Under the pieces are notes generated by a model. That model saw nothing but the letters and a program-made list of their open reading frames with translations. It was not told the DNA's origin and did no database searches. A stretch of DNA of 64,000 nucleotides from Alphaproteobacteria bacterium. Lineage in GTDB: Bacteria; Pseudomonadota; Alphaproteobacteria; Micropepsales; Micropepsaceae. A program made the position numbers and the translations under genes. The stretch lies in contig JADHVO010000003.1 in the NCBI GenBank assembly GCA_016783965.1, forward strand, positions 310,001-374,000, written 5' to 3'. This document shows positions 39,676-50,572 of the stretch, one piece after another. Each line of letters begins with the position of its first letter. Position 1 is the first letter of the stretch.

Positions 39676-40589
39676 GAGGCGTCCTCCACCAGCCAGCGGC
39701 AGAGCTTCTGATAGGACATGCCGTTGTAAGCGGCCTGTTCCGGCACCAGCGAAGTCGGCGTCATGCCGGGCTGCGTGTTGGTCTCGAGAAGCACGAGCCG
39801 GTGCCTGCCCTGGGTGTCGTCGTAGCGAAAATCGGTGCGCGACACGCCGCGGCAGCCGAGCGCCGTATGGGCGCGTTCGGCCAGCGACAGCGCTTCCTTT
39901 GCGACATGCTCCGGGATTTTCGCCGGGAGGACGTGAACCGAGCCGCCGTCGGCGTATTTCGCTTCGTAGTCGTAGAATTCGAGGTTGGTGGTGATCTCGG
40001 TCACGCCCAGGCCCTTGTGGCCCATCACAGCGACGGTGAGCTCGCGGCCGGGGACAAACTCTTCGACCATCATCTCGTTGGAGAGATTCCACGTCTCGCT
40101 GCCGAGCGCTTCCGGCGGGCGGTTGTCGCCTTTGCGGATGATGAAGACGCCGACGGAGGAGCCTTCGTTCACCGGCTTCACCACATAGGGCGGCTCCATC
40201 AGATGCGCGGCCGCGGCTTCGCGGCGGTCGACGACGATGGATTTGACGACCGGCAGGCCTGCAGCACGGTAGATGTCCTTGGTCTTCTGCTTATGCATCG
40301 CCAGCGCCGAGGCGAGCACGCCGGAATGCGTGTAGGGCATGCGCAGGAGCTCGAGCAGGCCCTGGACGCAACCGTCTTCGCCCCAGCGGCCATGCAGCGC
40401 GTTGAACACGACCTCGGGCTTCGCGTCGATCAGCTGTTGCGCGAGGTTGTCGCCGGGATCGACCTCGACCACGTCGAAGCCTTCGGCGCGCAGAGCTTTC
40501 GCGCATCCGGTTCCGGACGACAGGCTGACTTCGCGTTCCGCCGAACGGCCGCCCAGAAGAACGGCAACGCGCTTGATCGTCGTGGTCAT
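39663..40589 (-). CDS. ddl: D-alanine--D-alanine ligase
   Basis: A 308-residue ATP-grasp ligase that makes D-Ala-D-Ala. [19 protein letters not shown] is the N-terminal motif, [39 protein letters not shown] the conserved active-site loop, [17 protein letters not shown] the ATP-binding Lys and Ser loop, and [20 protein letters not shown] the metal-binding C-terminus. Start at MTTTIKR gives the standard length and a 4-bp overlap with murB. It sits between murB and ftsQ, as in DdlB of other bacteria. Confidence 0.97.
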   Translation of the reverse strand: MTTTIKRVAVLLGGRSAEREVSLSSGTGCAKALRAEGFDVVEVDPGDNLAQQLIDAKPEVVFNALHGRWGEDGCVQGLLELLRMPYTHSGVLASALAMHKQKTKDIYRAAGLPVVKSIVVDRREAAAAHLMEPPYVVKPVNEGSSVGVFIIRKGDNRPPEALGSETWNLSNEMMVEEFVPGRELTVAVMGHKGLGVTEITTNLEFYDYEAKYADGGSVHVLPAKIPEHVAKEALSLAERAHTALGCRGVSRTDFRYDDTQGRHRLVLLETNTQPGMTPTSLVPEQAAYNGMSYQKLCRWLVEDASCDR

Positions 40590-41488
40590 GTTGGAATACC
40601 CACGCGCTTGATTTCCCATTCGAGCTGGATGCCCGACTTTTCCTTCACCCGGGCACGCACTTCTTCACCCAGCGCCTCGATGTCCGCGGCGCGCGCCTCG
40701 CCCGTGTTGATGAGGAAGTTGCAGTGGAGCGGCGAGACCTGCGCCGGGCCGTGCATCAGGCCGCGGCAGCCGGCCTCGTCGATCAACTTCCAGGCTGAAT
40801 GGCCGGGCGGGTTCTTGAAGGTGGAACCGCCGGTCCTGGTCTTCACCGGTTGTGAGGCTTCGCGGTCGGTCATCAGCTTGTCCATGCGCGCCTTGATGGC
40901 GGCGGGATCGTCCCGCGACCCTTCGAAAGCGGCACTGAGAAAGATCATGTCGTCCGGCGCCTGCGTCTTGCGGTAAACGAAACCCATGTCGGCGGGTTTC
41001 AGCGTGACGACGTCGCCCTTGCCGGTCACGGCGGTGGCTTCGACGAAGACGTCCTTGATCTCGCGGCCATAGCAGCCCGCGTTCATGCGCAGCGCGCCGC
41101 CGATGGTACCGGGGATGCCGCGCAGGAATTCGAGGCCAGCGATGCCGGACTCCGCCGCGGTCCTGGCGACGTTGGCGTCGAGCGCTGCGGCACCGGCGGT
41201 AATGCGGGTGCCGTCGACGGTGATCTTGCCGAATGAACCCGGCAGACGGACCACGACGCCGCGGATGCCGCCGTCGCGGATGAGCAGGTTGGAGCCGACG
41301 CCGATCACGATGACGCGGACATCGGCGGGCTTGGCGGACATGAAGGTCGCGAGATCGTCGGCATCGGCCGGACGGAACAGCACTTCCGCCGGACCGCCGG
41401 CACGGAACCAGACGAGGTCCTTGAGCGGCGCATCGGCGGTGTAGGTGCCGCGGACAGGAGGAAGCGCATCGCAAGGCCGGCCCATCAT
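40586..41488 (-). CDS. murB: UDP-N-acetylenolpyruvoylglucosamine reductase
   Basis: A 300-residue FAD enzyme that reduces the enolpyruvyl group to give UDP-MurNAc. [23 protein letters not shown] starts the FAD domain, [24 protein letters not shown] is the FAD-phosphate loop, [21 protein letters not shown] carries the catalytic region, and [24 protein letters not shown] the Ser/Glu region of type I/II Mur[21 protein letters not shown] tail follows. It starts after an 82-bp gap from murC that contains a short degenerate repeat. Confidence 0.96.
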   Translation of the reverse strand: MMGRPCDALPPVRGTYTADAPLKDLVWFRAGGPAEVLFRPADADDLATFMSAKPADVRVIVIGVGSNLLIRDGGIRGVVVRLPGSFGKITVDGTRITAGAAALDANVARTAAESGIAGLEFLRGIPGTIGGALRMNAGCYGREIKDVFVEATAVTGKGDVVTLKPADMGFVYRKTQAPDDMIFLSAAFEGSRDDPAAIKARMDKLMTDREASQPVKTRTGGSTFKNPPGHSAWKLIDEAGCRGLMHGPAQVSPLHCNFLINTGEARAADIEALGEEVRARVKEKSGIQLEWEIKRVGIPT

Positions 41489-41570
41489 GCCCCGCCCTTC
41501 CTGTGGCGAAGGCGGAGCTGCCCCCTATTCGCTACGCGCCATTCGCTATTCGCCAGGATCGCAAGCGCCA
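41489..41570. repeat. degenerate CGAAT repeat in the murB-murC gap
   Basis: The only sizeable gap inside the murE-ftsA run holds repeated short units (ATTCGCTA, ATTCGCTATTCGCC) next to a palindromic GC-rich stretch. The same kind of short repeat is found dispersed in many alphaproteobacterial genomes. No gene is present. Confidence 0.5.
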
Positions 41571-43004
41571 TCATTGCGCCTCCCGCGATTTCATGACGGC
41601 TTCCAGACCGTGGGCCCATTGCGTGATCGAGCCGGCGCCGAGGAACACGATGGCGCCACCCGCGAGATTGTTCTCCAGCGCGGCGAGCAGTGCCGGCAGG
41701 TCCTCGGCGCTTTCGATCGTGCGCACATCGCGGTGCCCGTGGGCGCGGACCGCCTCGGCGTAGGTGTCGCGGTTGATGCCCTCGATCGGATTCTCGCCCG
41801 CGGCATAGACCGGCGCGATGATCGCGATGTCGGCGTCGTTCAGGCACTGGGCGAATTGCTCGAACGTATCGCGCAAGCGGGTGTAGCGATGCGGCTGGAC
41901 GATCGCGACGATCGGGCCGGCGTAGGCCTGGCGCGCCGCCTTGAGCGCGGCGGCAATCTTGAACGGGTTGTGCGCGTAGTCGTCGATGATCGACGCGCCC
42001 TTCCATTCGCCGACCTTGGTGAAGCGGCGGCCCACGCCGCGAAAATCCGTCAGCGCCTTGCGGATGGTCTGGTCGGTCACGCCGATCTCGCGGGCCACGG
42101 TTATCGCGGCCAGCGCGTTCTGGACGTTGTGCTCGCCGGGCATGGGCAGCGTCAGGCCGTCTAAGCGCGTCTGCTCGCCGCTGCGGCGGTCGGTGATGAC
42201 CACGTCGAAGTGCGATGCGCCGTTGGCGAAGCTGAGATTCACCGCGCGGATATCGGCCTGTGGATTGAAGCCGTAGGTGATGAGGCGGCGGTCCTCGATG
42301 CGGCCGACCATCGCCTGCACTTCCGGATGGTCGATGCAGAGCACTGCGAAACCGTAGAACGGCACGTTCTCGACGAAGCGCTGGAATGCGTCGCGCATCT
42401 TGTCGAAGGTGCCGTAGAAATCGAGATGGTCGGGATCGGCGTTGGTGACCACCGCGACCGTCATCGGCAGTTTCAGGAAGGTGCCGTCGCTCTCGTCGGC
42501 CTCGACCACGACCCACTCGCCGGTGCCGAGGCGGGCGTTGGTGCCGTACTGGTTGATGATGCCGCCATTGACGATGGTGGGATCGAGCCCGCCGGCATCG
42601 AGCAGCGCGGAGACCATCGTCGTCGTCGTCGTCTTGCCGTTGGTGCCCGCGATGGCGACGCAGGACTTGAGCCTCATGATTTCGGCCAGCATCTCGGCAC
42701 GGCGGACCAACGGGATGGAGCGGGCGCGGGCGGCGTCGAACTCCGGATTGCCGGACTTCACCGCGGACGAATAGACCACGACGTGGACGTCGCTCAGGTT
42801 GTCCGCGGTGTGGCCGACGGTGATCGGGATGCCCATCTTGCGCAGGCGCTTGACGTTGGCGTTGTCTGCGACGTCGCTGCCCTGAACCTTGTAGCCCAGG
42901 TTGTGCATGATCTCGGCGATGCCGCTCATGCCGATGCCGCCGATGCCGATGAAATGGATCGTGCCGACGTCGAGCGGGACGCGGGTCTTGGCGGGTGCGG
43001 TCAT
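41571..43004 (-). CDS. murC: UDP-N-acetylmuramate--L-alanine ligase
   Basis: A 477-residue Mur ligase that adds L-Ala to UDP-MurNAc. [29 protein letters not shown] is the Rossmann-type N-terminal domain of Mur[22 protein letters not shown] the ATP loop, [15 protein letters not shown] the D-E-S-D motif, and [13 protein letters not shown] the central-domain motif. The C-terminal domain has IIDDYAHNP and QPHRYTRL. The start overlaps the murG stop by 4 bp. Stop TGA is at 41571-41573. Confidence 0.97.
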   Translation of the reverse strand: MTAPAKTRVPLDVGTIHFIGIGGIGMSGIAEIMHNLGYKVQGSDVADNANVKRLRKMGIPITVGHTADNLSDVHVVVYSSAVKSGNPEFDAARARSIPLVRRAEMLAEIMRLKSCVAIAGTNGKTTTTTMVSALLDAGGLDPTIVNGGIINQYGTNARLGTGEWVVVEADESDGTFLKLPMTVAVVTNADPDHLDFYGTFDKMRDAFQRFVENVPFYGFAVLCIDHPEVQAMVGRIEDRRLITYGFNPQADIRAVNLSFANGASHFDVVITDRRSGEQTRLDGLTLPMPGEHNVQNALAAITVAREIGVTDQTIRKALTDFRGVGRRFTKVGEWKGASIIDDYAHNPFKIAAALKAARQAYAGPIVAIVQPHRYTRLRDTFEQFAQCLNDADIAIIAPVYAAGENPIEGINRDTYAEAVRAHGHRDVRTIESAEDLPALLAALENNLAGGAIVFLGAGSITQWAHGLEAVMKSREAQ

Positions 43005-44092
43005 GCAGCCCCCGCGATCCGTTCGACGGCATCGGCGAAGCGCTGCGTGCCTTCGGACTTGCCGATGGTGTGGGCCGCAGCAGCGCGTTTGGCGAGATCG
43101 GCCGGCGCGGAGAAGGCGTCGGTCAGCATCGCGGCGAGCTTCTGCGGCGTGAGCTCGTTCTGGCGCACGCGCCAGCCACCGCCGGCATTGGCGAGAGCGT
43201 CGGCATTGGGCGTCTGGTTGTCGTCGAGCGCATGCGGCAGCGGCACCATGATGGCGGGACGGCCGATGACCGCGAGCTCGCTGACGGTGCCGGCGCCCGA
43301 ACGGCAAATAACGAGATGCGACGCCGCGATGCGCGCCGGCATGTCGGAAAAGAACGGCGCGAGTTCGGCCTTCACGCCGGCCTTGGCGTACGTCGCCCTG
43401 GTGGCTTCCAGATCTTCTGGCCGCGATTGCTGCACGATGTCGAGTCGGGCGCGGATCGGGTCGGGCAGAAGCGCGATGGCGGCGGGGACCAGCTCGCTGA
43501 AGATGCGGGCGCCCTGGCTGCCACCGAACACCAGCAGCTTGAACGGGCCGGCCGCGGTGGGCGCATCGTAGGGCGCGCCGGCGAGCGCGACGACCTCGGG
43601 GCGCAGCGTGTTGCCGGTGTAGACGACCTTCCTCATGTCCTTCGGCAGGAAGCGCACCAGCGGGAAGTTCGCCGCGATCAGGCGAACCTGGTTCATGATC
43701 AGGCGGTTGGCGCGGCCCATCAGGGCGTCGGGCGTCAGGATCGCGGTCGGGATGCGGCGCATCACGGCGGCGAGCATCACCGGCACGCTGGGATAGCCGC
43801 CGAAGCCGACGACCGCAGCGGGCTTGATGCTGCCGAGCTTGATCAGCGACATGGCGATGCCGGCGGCGATCTCGAACGGCGCCGTCGCAAGGCGCATGAT
43901 GGACCGGTCGGAGAAAGCGGCGGAGGGAACGGTCTCGATCCGCGCGTCCGGGAAGGCGGTCGCGTAGTTCTTGAAGCGCGCGTCGGTAATGACGACGATG
44001 CTGTGGCCGCGCTTTTGCAGCTCGCCCGCCATCGCCTGCGCCGGGAAAAGATGGCCGCCGGTGCCGCCGGCCGAGAGCACGATCACGCTCAT
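43001..44092 (-). CDS. murG: UDP-GlcNAc:lipid I N-acetylglucosaminyltransferase
   Basis: A 363-residue GT-B glycosyltransferase at the inner face of the membrane that turns lipid I into lipid [31 protein letters not shown] carries the glycine-rich GGTGGH loop; [19 protein letters not shown] is the second loop, [18 protein letters not shown] the third, and [35 protein letters not shown] the UDP-GlcNAc-binding region. Overlaps ftsW and murC by 4 bp each. Confidence 0.97.
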   Translation of the reverse strand: MSVIVLSAGGTGGHLFPAQAMAGELQKRGHSIVVITDARFKNYATAFPDARIETVPSAAFSDRSIMRLATAPFEIAAGIAMSLIKLGSIKPAAVVGFGGYPSVPVMLAAVMRRIPTAILTPDALMGRANRLIMNQVRLIAANFPLVRFLPKDMRKVVYTGNTLRPEVVALAGAPYDAPTAAGPFKLLVFGGSQGARIFSELVPAAIALLPDPIRARLDIVQQSRPEDLEATRATYAKAGVKAELAPFFSDMPARIAASHLVICRSGAGTVSELAVIGRPAIMVPLPHALDDNQTPNADALANAGGGWRVRQNELTPQKLAAMLTDAFSAPADLAKRAAAAHTIGKSEGTQRFADAVERIAGAA

Positions 44093-45237
44093 GCGCGGGC
44101 GCCCAGAAGTTCGTAGAGAGAGTGCTCGCGCTGGGCGAGCTGCGGGCGCTGGCGGGTGACTGCGAGCGCAAAGCCCATCGTGAGCGCGACGGCGAAGAGC
44201 GAAGAGCCGCCATAGGAGATGAACGGCAGGGTCATGCCCTTCGCGGGCAGCAAGCTGACCGCCACACCCATGTTGATGAAGGCCTGGAGCGCGGTGACGA
44301 CGGCGAGGCCGGCACCTGCGAGTTGGCTGAAGCGGTCACGCTGGTCGGCCGCGCGCAGCAGAAGGCGCACGGTCAGCGCGCAGAACAGGAAGGCGATGAA
44401 GCCGCACAGGATCAGGCCGAACTCCTCGCCCGCCACCGCGAAGACGAAGTCGGAATGGGCTTCGGGGATGCGGTACTTGATCGTGCCCGCGCCGGGACCG
44501 ACGCCGGTGAGGCCGCCATGCGCGAAGGCCTTGAGCGCGAGGCCGGTCTGATAGCCTTCGCTTTGCGGGTTCAGGAACTGGTCGATGCGGTGGTGTACGT
44601 GCGGGAACAGCGCATAGGCAAGGCCACCGAGTCCGGCCGCGCTGCCGCCGAGGATCGCCATCCATTTGAGCGGCTGGCCGGAGAAGAAGAGCAGCGCGGC
44701 CCACAGTGCGAGCAGCAGTGTCGTCTGCCCAACGTCGGGCTGGAGCGGCAGGATCACCAGCGCGGGCACGACCAGCAGGAAGGTGATGAGCGGCTTGGGC
44801 AGCGGCATGGCGTTGCGATCGGCAATGATCGCGGCGGCAAGCACGGCAAAGCCGGGCTTCAGGAACTCCGATGGCTGGAGCGAGAAGAGGCCGAGCTCGA
44901 TGGAGCGCCTGGCGCCGTAGACCTCGTTGCCGACGAACAGCACGAGGAACGCGCCGATCAGCGAGACCGCGAACACCAGCGCGGCGACGATCTTGATCTG
45001 GCGGAGCGAGAGCAGCGACGTGCCGCCGAGGATGCCGGCGGCGATGGCGGCGAACACGATCTGCTTTCCCGCGTACCGGAAATCGCCGGCCGTCAACGGG
45101 CCGCCAGTGGAGGCCGGGCTGGCGGCGAAGGCGAGCATCAGGCCGACAGTGATGAGGACGAGCATCAGCAGCAGGGCGACGCGGTCGATCGTCCACCACC
45201 AGACGGCGAATCCGCTGCGGTCAGCGCGACTGTTCAT
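44089..45237 (-). CDS. ftsW: SEDS-family peptidoglycan polymerase FtsW
   Basis: A 382-residue SEDS membrane protein with about ten helices, polymerising septal glycan together with FtsI. A short cytosolic start precedes helix 1 ([19 protein letters not shown]). The catalytic Asp region is in [24 protein letters not shown], and the [22 protein letters not shown] loop and [22 protein letters not shown] are SEDS signatures. Together with ftsI it forms the septal synthase pair. Overlaps murD and murG by 4 bp each. Confidence 0.96.
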   Translation of the reverse strand: MNSRADRSGFAVWWWTIDRVALLLMLVLITVGLMLAFAASPASTGGPLTAGDFRYAGKQIVFAAIAAGILGGTSLLSLRQIKIVAALVFAVSLIGAFLVLFVGNEVYGARRSIELGLFSLQPSEFLKPGFAVLAAAIIADRNAMPLPKPLITFLLVVPALVILPLQPDVGQTTLLLALWAALLFFSGQPLKWMAILGGSAAGLGGLAYALFPHVHHRIDQFLNPQSEGYQTGLALKAFAHGGLTGVGPGAGTIKYRIPEAHSDFVFAVAGEEFGLILCGFIAFLFCALTVRLLLRAADQRDRFSQLAGAGLAVVTALQAFINMGVAVSLLPAKGMTLPFISYGGSSLFAVALTMGFALAVTRQRPQLAQREHSLYELLGARA

Positions 45238-46634
45238 GACGCCTCCCGGATCGGTTGATCCTTCAGCGCGGCAACGGCGGCGCGGAAGGCGTCGCCACGC
45301 GCCTCGAAATCCTTGAACTGGTCGAACGAGGCGCAGGCGGGCGACAGCAGCACGACGGGCGCTGGCGCGGCGTCCAGCGTGGCGTCGGTGGCGGCGGCGC
45401 GAACGGCGGCGGCGAGGGTGCCGGTGACTTCGGTGTCGACCTTGCCGGCGAGCGTGGCAGCGAACTGGGCGGCGGCGTCGCCGATCAGGTAGGCCTTGCG
45501 GATGCGCGGGAAGAAGGAGGCGAGGCCTTCGATGCCTCCCACCTTCGCCTTGCCGCCGGCGATCCAGAAGATGTCCGGATAGCAGCCGAGCGCCTTGGCT
45601 GCGGCGTCGGCGTTGGTCGCCTTGGAGTCATTGACAAAGCGCACCTTGCCGATACGGCCGACGTCTTCCATGCGGTGCGCGAGGCCGGGGAAATCGGCGA
45701 TGGCTTCGACCACGCGACGCGCGTCTTTTGCGTAAGGCCGGGTCGCGGCGTAGGCGAGCGCAGCGTTCTGCCAGTTGTGTGGGCCGGGCAGGGTCTGCGC
45801 GGTGGCGAGGTCCATGACCTTCGCGGCGCGCTGGCCCTGCGCGTCATATAACGTGCCGTCGACCACAAAGACGCCGCGGCCTAGCACCTTGCCGACCGAC
45901 ACCGGCACCGCGGCGGGACCGCCATTGCCGGCGTGGCGCGTGAAGATGCCCTTGGTCAGCGCGTCGTCGACGCCGATCGCGATCTGGCCGGTCTTCGAGG
46001 TCTGCTCCAGCAGCCGTGTCTTCACGGCGGCGTAGTTCTCCAGCGTGCCGTGCCGATCGAGGTGGTCGGGCGTGATGTTGGACAGCACGGCCACGTCGGG
46101 AACGAGGCCGGGCGCGAGGTCGATCTGATAGGATGACAGCTCCAGCACGTAGATCGTCCTAGCGTTCGGCGGATCGAGCTCCAGTACCGCCTTGCCGATA
46201 TTGCCGCCGATTTGGGCGTCGAAGCCGCACCCTTTCAGGATGTGGCCGATCAGCGCCGTGGTGGTCGACTTGCCGTTGGTGCCGGTGATGGCGATGACCG
46301 GCGCCGCGCCGTTGATCTCGCGGGCAAAAACCTCCATGTCGCCGATCACTTCGACGCCGACATACCTGGCCTGGTCGACAACAGCGTGGGGCCTCGGATG
46401 CGTCAACGGGATGCCGGGCGAGAGCACGACGGACTTGAGCGTATCCCACGGCCATTCGGGCCAATGCAGGATGGTCGCGCCTTCGGCGGCCGCGAGCCTG
46501 CGCTGTTCCTCGTTGTCGTCCCAGGCATAGACTTTCGCGCCGCCCGCGCGCAGCGCCTTCACCGCGCCCATGCCGGTGCGCGCCAATCCGAAAACGGCGA
46601 CGTCGGCATTTGCGTAGGTGCGGGCTGCGATCAT
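45234..46634 (-). CDS. murD: UDP-N-acetylmuramoyl-L-alanine--D-glutamate ligase
   Basis: A 466-residue Mur ligase that adds D-Glu. The N-terminal domain has VAVFGLARTGMGAVKALRAGGAKVYAWDDN; APVIAITGTNGKSTTTALIGHIL is the ATP loop; LELSSYQIDL and LSNITPDHLDRHGTLENYAAVKTRL are the MurD central motifs; FVNDSKATNADAAAKALGCY is the C-terminal D-S-K motif; LLSPACASFDQFKDFEARGDAF the final signature. It lies 4 bp after mraY, and overlaps ftsW. Confidence 0.97.
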   Translation of the reverse strand: MIAARTYANADVAVFGLARTGMGAVKALRAGGAKVYAWDDNEEQRRLAAAEGATILHWPEWPWDTLKSVVLSPGIPLTHPRPHAVVDQARYVGVEVIGDMEVFAREINGAAPVIAITGTNGKSTTTALIGHILKGCGFDAQIGGNIGKAVLELDPPNARTIYVLELSSYQIDLAPGLVPDVAVLSNITPDHLDRHGTLENYAAVKTRLLEQTSKTGQIAIGVDDALTKGIFTRHAGNGGPAAVPVSVGKVLGRGVFVVDGTLYDAQGQRAAKVMDLATAQTLPGPHNWQNAALAYAATRPYAKDARRVVEAIADFPGLAHRMEDVGRIGKVRFVNDSKATNADAAAKALGCYPDIFWIAGGKAKVGGIEGLASFFPRIRKAYLIGDAAAQFAATLAGKVDTEVTGTLAAAVRAAATDATLDAAPAPVVLLSPACASFDQFKDFEARGDAFRAAVAALKDQPIREAS

Positions 46635-46638
46635 CGGT

Positions 46639-47730
46639 TCACCGCAGCTTCAGGGTTGCGAGGCCGAGCAGCGCCAGCACCACCGCGACGATCCAGAAGC
46701 GGACGACGATGGTGGGCTCTTTCCAGCCGAGCTGTTCGTAGTGGTGATGGATCGGCGCCATGCGAAAGACGCGCTTGCCCGTGGTCTTGAACGAGACCAC
46801 CTGCACGATGACCGACAGCATCTCGATCATGAACAGGCCGCCGACCAGGGCGAGCACGATCTCGTGCTTCACCGCGACTGCCACAGCACCCAGCGCGCCT
46901 CCAAGAGGAAGAGAACCGGTGTCGCCCATGAACACCATGGCGGGGGGCGCGTTGTACCAGAGGAAGCCCAGGCCGGCGCCGACCAGCGCGGCGAGGAACA
47001 CCATCAGCTCGCCGGTGTCGCGGACGTAGATCAGCTCGAGGTACTTCGCGAAGTTGATGTTGCCGACCAAGTAGGCGATCAGCAGGAACGTCGCCGCGGC
47101 AATCATCACCGGCACGATGGCGAGACCGTCGAGGCCGTCGGTGAAATTCACAGCGTTGGCGAAACCTGTAATGACGATGCCACCGACCGCGATGAACGCG
47201 ATGCCGAAGGGAATGGCGAAGTTCTTGAGGAACGGTACCGACAGCATCCCGACCGTCTGGGTGGTGTCGAGCTGCATGAAGCCCCAGGTCGCGGCGAAGG
47301 CGACGGCGAACTCTGCGATCAGGCGCACACGGCCGCTGACACCGTCGGAGCTGCGCTTCGATACCTTCATATAGTCGTCGGCGAACCCGAGCAGGCCGTA
47401 GGCGACCGTCACGAACACGACGATCCAGATGTATTTGTTGCCGATGTTGGCCCACAGCAGGGTCGAGACGATCCACGGCAGCAGGATCAGGACGCCGCCC
47501 ATGGTGGGCGTGCCCGCCTTCTCCACGATGTGGCGCTGCGGGCCGTCGGCGCGAATGGGCTGACCCTTGCCCTGCTTCACCTTCAGCCACTGAATCAGCG
47601 AGCTGTTCACGATGAAGGAGAACAGGATCGCGGTGATGACGGCGCCGCCAGCGCGGAACGTCAGGTAGCGGAACAGCCGGAAGAATTCGAACTGGTCCAT
47701 GTGGGTGAGAAGCGAGAGGTAATAGAGCAT
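46639..47730 (-). CDS. mraY: phospho-N-acetylmuramoyl-pentapeptide transferase
   Basis: A 363-residue inner membrane enzyme with ten helices that attaches phospho-MurNAc-pentapeptide to undecaprenyl phosphate to make lipid I. Active-site motifs are present: [22 protein letters not shown] (D-D pair), [17 protein letters not shown] (N-F-T-D-G-L-D-G), [16 protein letters not shown], and the [25 protein letters not shown] loop with three histidines. ATG overlaps the murF TGA (TGATG); a GTG lies one codon before. Confidence 0.97.
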   Translation of the reverse strand: MLYYLSLLTHMDQFEFFRLFRYLTFRAGGAVITAILFSFIVNSSLIQWLKVKQGKGQPIRADGPQRHIVEKAGTPTMGGVLILLPWIVSTLLWANIGNKYIWIVVFVTVAYGLLGFADDYMKVSKRSSDGVSGRVRLIAEFAVAFAATWGFMQLDTTQTVGMLSVPFLKNFAIPFGIAFIAVGGIVITGFANAVNFTDGLDGLAIVPVMIAAATFLLIAYLVGNINFAKYLELIYVRDTGELMVFLAALVGAGLGFLWYNAPPAMVFMGDTGSLPLGGALGAVAVAVKHEIVLALVGGLFMIEMLSVIVQVVSFKTTGKRVFRMAPIHHHYEQLGWKEPTIVVRFWIVAVVLALLGLATLKLR

Positions 47731-49100
47731 CACCCACCCCGCGCTTTCAGCGCGTCGATGATGACGGCCATCCTGCTGCCCAGCGAACCCTTCACCAGTA
47801 CCGTGTCGCCGGGCCTAAGCGCGGCCATGACCTGCGGCGCAAGTTCGGCAGAGGTTTGCGCCCACGCGCCGCGGCGGGCGGGGGGGAGTGCATCCCACAG
47901 CGCCTTCATCTGTGTCCCGTTGAGGAAAACGAGCTCGGCTTTCGCCGCTTCGATCGGCGTGGCGAGTGCGGCGTGGTGGGCAACGCCGCCCTGCCCCATC
48001 TCCAGCATGTCGCCGAGCACAGCAATGCGGCGACCCTTCGCGTTCGCCAGCATCGCAAGCGAGGCGGTCATCGAGGCCGGGTTGGCGTTATAGCTTTCGT
48101 CGATCACATCGACGCCGCCGGTGGTAAAGCGGGCGCCACGGCCTTTGAGCGCCGCGAAGTCCCTTAGCGCCGCGGCGGCGTTCAGCACGTCGCCGTCGAC
48201 CATCGCGACCGCGAGCAGCGCACCGACGGCGTTCTGCGCAATGTGCTTGCCGGGCGCGCCGATGCGGAAGTCCACGGGCGTGCCGAGGATGTCGGCCTTC
48301 ACGTGGCTGCCGTTGGCGGTCTCTTCGTAAGAGACGAGGCGGGCGTCACTGCCGGCCTTCTCGCCAAACTTCAGGATGCGCGAGACGTGGGCCTGGTGGG
48401 CGCGTGCTTTCAGGCGCTCGCCGTAGGGGCTGTCGGACGGGACCAGCGCGGCGCCGCCGGGGACGATGCCTTCGAAGATCTCCGACTTGGCGTCGGCGAT
48501 GGATTCCTGGTTGCCGAAGAACTCCAGATGCGCCGGCGCAATGGTCGTAACCAACGCGACGTGCGGGCGGACGAAGCTGACGAGATTCCGCAACTCGCCG
48601 AAGTGGTTCATGCCGACTTCGAACACACCGTAGACGGCGTCGCGCGGCAGGCCGGCGAGGCTGAGCGGCACGCCCCAATGGTTGTTGTAACTGGCGGCGG
48701 AGCAATGGGTGGTGCCGAGCGCGCCGAGGGCGACGCGCAGCAGCTCCTTGGTCGTGGTCTTGCCGGCGCTGCCGGTGACGGCGACGATCTTCGCGGAAGA
48801 TCTCGCGCGCGCGGCGACGGCGAGGTCTTCCAGGCCGCGCTGGGTGTTGGCGACGGTCAGCAGCGCCGCATGCGGCGGCAGGTCCGGCATGTCGCGGCTG
48901 ACCAACGCAGCACCGGCTTTGGCTTCAAACGCGGCCTTCACGAAATCATGGCCGTCGCGGTTCTCGCCCTTCAGCGCGACGAAAAGATCGCCGGGCCTGA
49001 GGGTGCGCGTGTCGATGGAGAGGCCAGTCACCTCGAAGGCGCGGCCCGGAATGCCGAGCGTGGCGCCCTGGGCTTCTTCCGATGTCCAGAGAGCAGTCAT
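47730..49100 (-). CDS. murF: UDP-N-acetylmuramoyl-tripeptide--D-Ala-D-Ala ligase
   Basis: A 456-residue Mur ligase that adds the D-Ala-D-Ala made by Ddl. [47 protein letters not shown] is the N-terminal MurE/F domain; [21 protein letters not shown] the ATP loop; [16 protein letters not shown] and [28 protein letters not shown] the MurF central motifs; [20 protein letters not shown] the C-terminal motif. Overlaps murE by 4 bp and mraY by 1 bp. Confidence 0.97.
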   Translation of the reverse strand: MTALWTSEEAQGATLGIPGRAFEVTGLSIDTRTLRPGDLFVALKGENRDGHDFVKAAFEAKAGAALVSRDMPDLPPHAALLTVANTQRGLEDLAVAARARSSAKIVAVTGSAGKTTTKELLRVALGALGTTHCSAASYNNHWGVPLSLAGLPRDAVYGVFEVGMNHFGELRNLVSFVRPHVALVTTIAPAHLEFFGNQESIADAKSEIFEGIVPGGAALVPSDSPYGERLKARAHQAHVSRILKFGEKAGSDARLVSYEETANGSHVKADILGTPVDFRIGAPGKHIAQNAVGALLAVAMVDGDVLNAAAALRDFAALKGRGARFTTGGVDVIDESYNANPASMTASLAMLANAKGRRIAVLGDMLEMGQGGVAHHAALATPIEAAKAELVFLNGTQMKALWDALPPARRGAWAQTSAELAPQVMAALRPGDTVLVKGSLGSRMAVIIDALKARGG

Positions 49101-50572
49101 GCGGCACGCCCTCCCAGATCCTGAGCCGCGCGGATCGCCTGATCGCGGTCGGAGAACGGATGCGTCTCGGTGCCGACGGTCTGGCCGGTTTCATGGCCCT
49201 TGCCGGCGATGATCAGCATGTCGCCGGACTTGAGCGCGGCGATGCCGTCGAAGATGGCCTGTGCGCGATCGCCGATCTCGCGCGCCCTGGGGCAGCCGGC
49301 GAGCGCTTCCGAGCGAATTGCGGCGGCGTCTTCGGTGCGCGGGTTGTCGTCGGTGACGATAACGACATCGGCATTGGCGGCGGCAGCTTCGCCCATCAGC
49401 GGGCGCTTGCCTTTGTCGCGATCGCCGCCGCAGCCGAAGATCACGTGCAGCCTGCCGGTGACGTGCGGGCGCACGGCCTTCAACACCTGGTCGAGCGAAT
49501 CCGGCGTGTGGGCGTAGTCGACATAAATCGGCGCGCCGCTGGCGGCGATGGCAACCTTCTCCAGACGGCCGGGGGCGCCCTTGAGGTGTTCGAGGGCCGC
49601 GAAGACTTTGGCGGCGTCCTCGCCGAGGCCGATCACAAGCGCGGCGGCGACGAGCGCGTTCGAAGCCTGGAAGTTGCCGGCGAGCGGCAGGTCGATGGTG
49701 TATTCGCGGCCTTCGCAGGCAATGCGCAGCGTTTGGCCATCGATGCGGCCGGCGCGGGAGACAAGGCGGATGGTTTCGCCCTGCTCGCCCACCGTCACGA
49801 GTTTCAGGTGGCGCGCCTTGGCGGCAGCGATGAAGCGGTCGGCTTGGGTGGCGTCGGCGTTCACCACGGCAATGCCGCCGTCGCACACAACTTCGGAGAA
49901 CAGCCGCAGCTTGGCATTCAGGTAGTGCTCGAAGTCGGGATGGTAGTCCATGTGATCGCGGGTGATGTTCGTGAACCCGACGGCTGCGATTTCCACACCA
50001 TCAAGGCGATACTGGTCGAGGCCATGGCTCGAGGCTTCGAGCGCGAGATGGTCGATGCCGTCGCGCTTCAGCTTGGCCAAAAGGCGCTGTACTTCGATCG
50101 GACCGGGCGTGGTGTTCTTGAGCGGGATGTCGCCGTTCTTGGTGACGACGCCGACCGTGCCGAGGCTGGCGGCCTCTTTGCCGAGCGCAGTCCAGATCTC
50201 GCGGATGAACGACACGATCGAGGACTTCCCCTTCGTGCCGGTAACGGCGGCAACGATCTTCGGTTGCGAGCCGAAGAAGCGGGCGGCTTCGCGCGCGAGA
50301 CGGCGGCGCGGGTTCTCGTCCGCAATGAAGCGCACGTTTAGCGCGCGGACGGTGGCTTCGTTTTCCGGACGGCCGAGCACGGCGACAGCGCCGCGCTTCA
50401 CCGCCTCCTCGATGAAGACGGCGCCGTTCATCTTCGAGCCGGCCAGAGCGGCAAACAGATAGCCGGGCTTCACCTCGCGGCTGTCGCTCGCGAGCCCGGA
50501 GAATTCCGACGCCTGCATGGCGTTCTTTTCCACCTTACCCGCCGTTTTTATGGTCTCCGATTGTGATGGCAT
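49097..50572 (-). CDS. murE: UDP-MurNAc-L-Ala-D-Glu:meso-diaminopimelate ligase
   Basis: A 491-residue Mur ligase that adds the third peptide residue. ASDSREVKPGYLFAALAG is the UDP-binding domain; VAAVTGTKGKSSIVSFI the ATP loop; ALEASSHGLDQYRLDGVEIAAVGFTNITRDHMDYH the central motif; VTDDNPRTEDAAAI carries the DNPR motif typical of meso-DAP-adding enzymes, so the peptidoglycan should contain meso-DAP. The ATG at 50572 overlaps the ftsI stop (TAATG); a later start, MQASEF at 50518, has a better ribosome-binding site (GGTGG) and is possible. Confidence 0.95.
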   Translation of the reverse strand: MPSQSETIKTAGKVEKNAMQASEFSGLASDSREVKPGYLFAALAGSKMNGAVFIEEAVKRGAVAVLGRPENEATVRALNVRFIADENPRRRLAREAARFFGSQPKIVAAVTGTKGKSSIVSFIREIWTALGKEAASLGTVGVVTKNGDIPLKNTTPGPIEVQRLLAKLKRDGIDHLALEASSHGLDQYRLDGVEIAAVGFTNITRDHMDYHPDFEHYLNAKLRLFSEVVCDGGIAVVNADATQADRFIAAAKARHLKLVTVGEQGETIRLVSRAGRIDGQTLRIACEGREYTIDLPLAGNFQASNALVAAALVIGLGEDAAKVFAALEHLKGAPGRLEKVAIAASGAPIYVDYAHTPDSLDQVLKAVRPHVTGRLHVIFGCGGDRDKGKRPLMGEAAAANADVVIVTDDNPRTEDAAAIRSEALAGCPRAREIGDRAQAIFDGIAALKSGDMLIIAGKGHETGQTVGTETHPFSDRDQAIRAAQDLGGRAA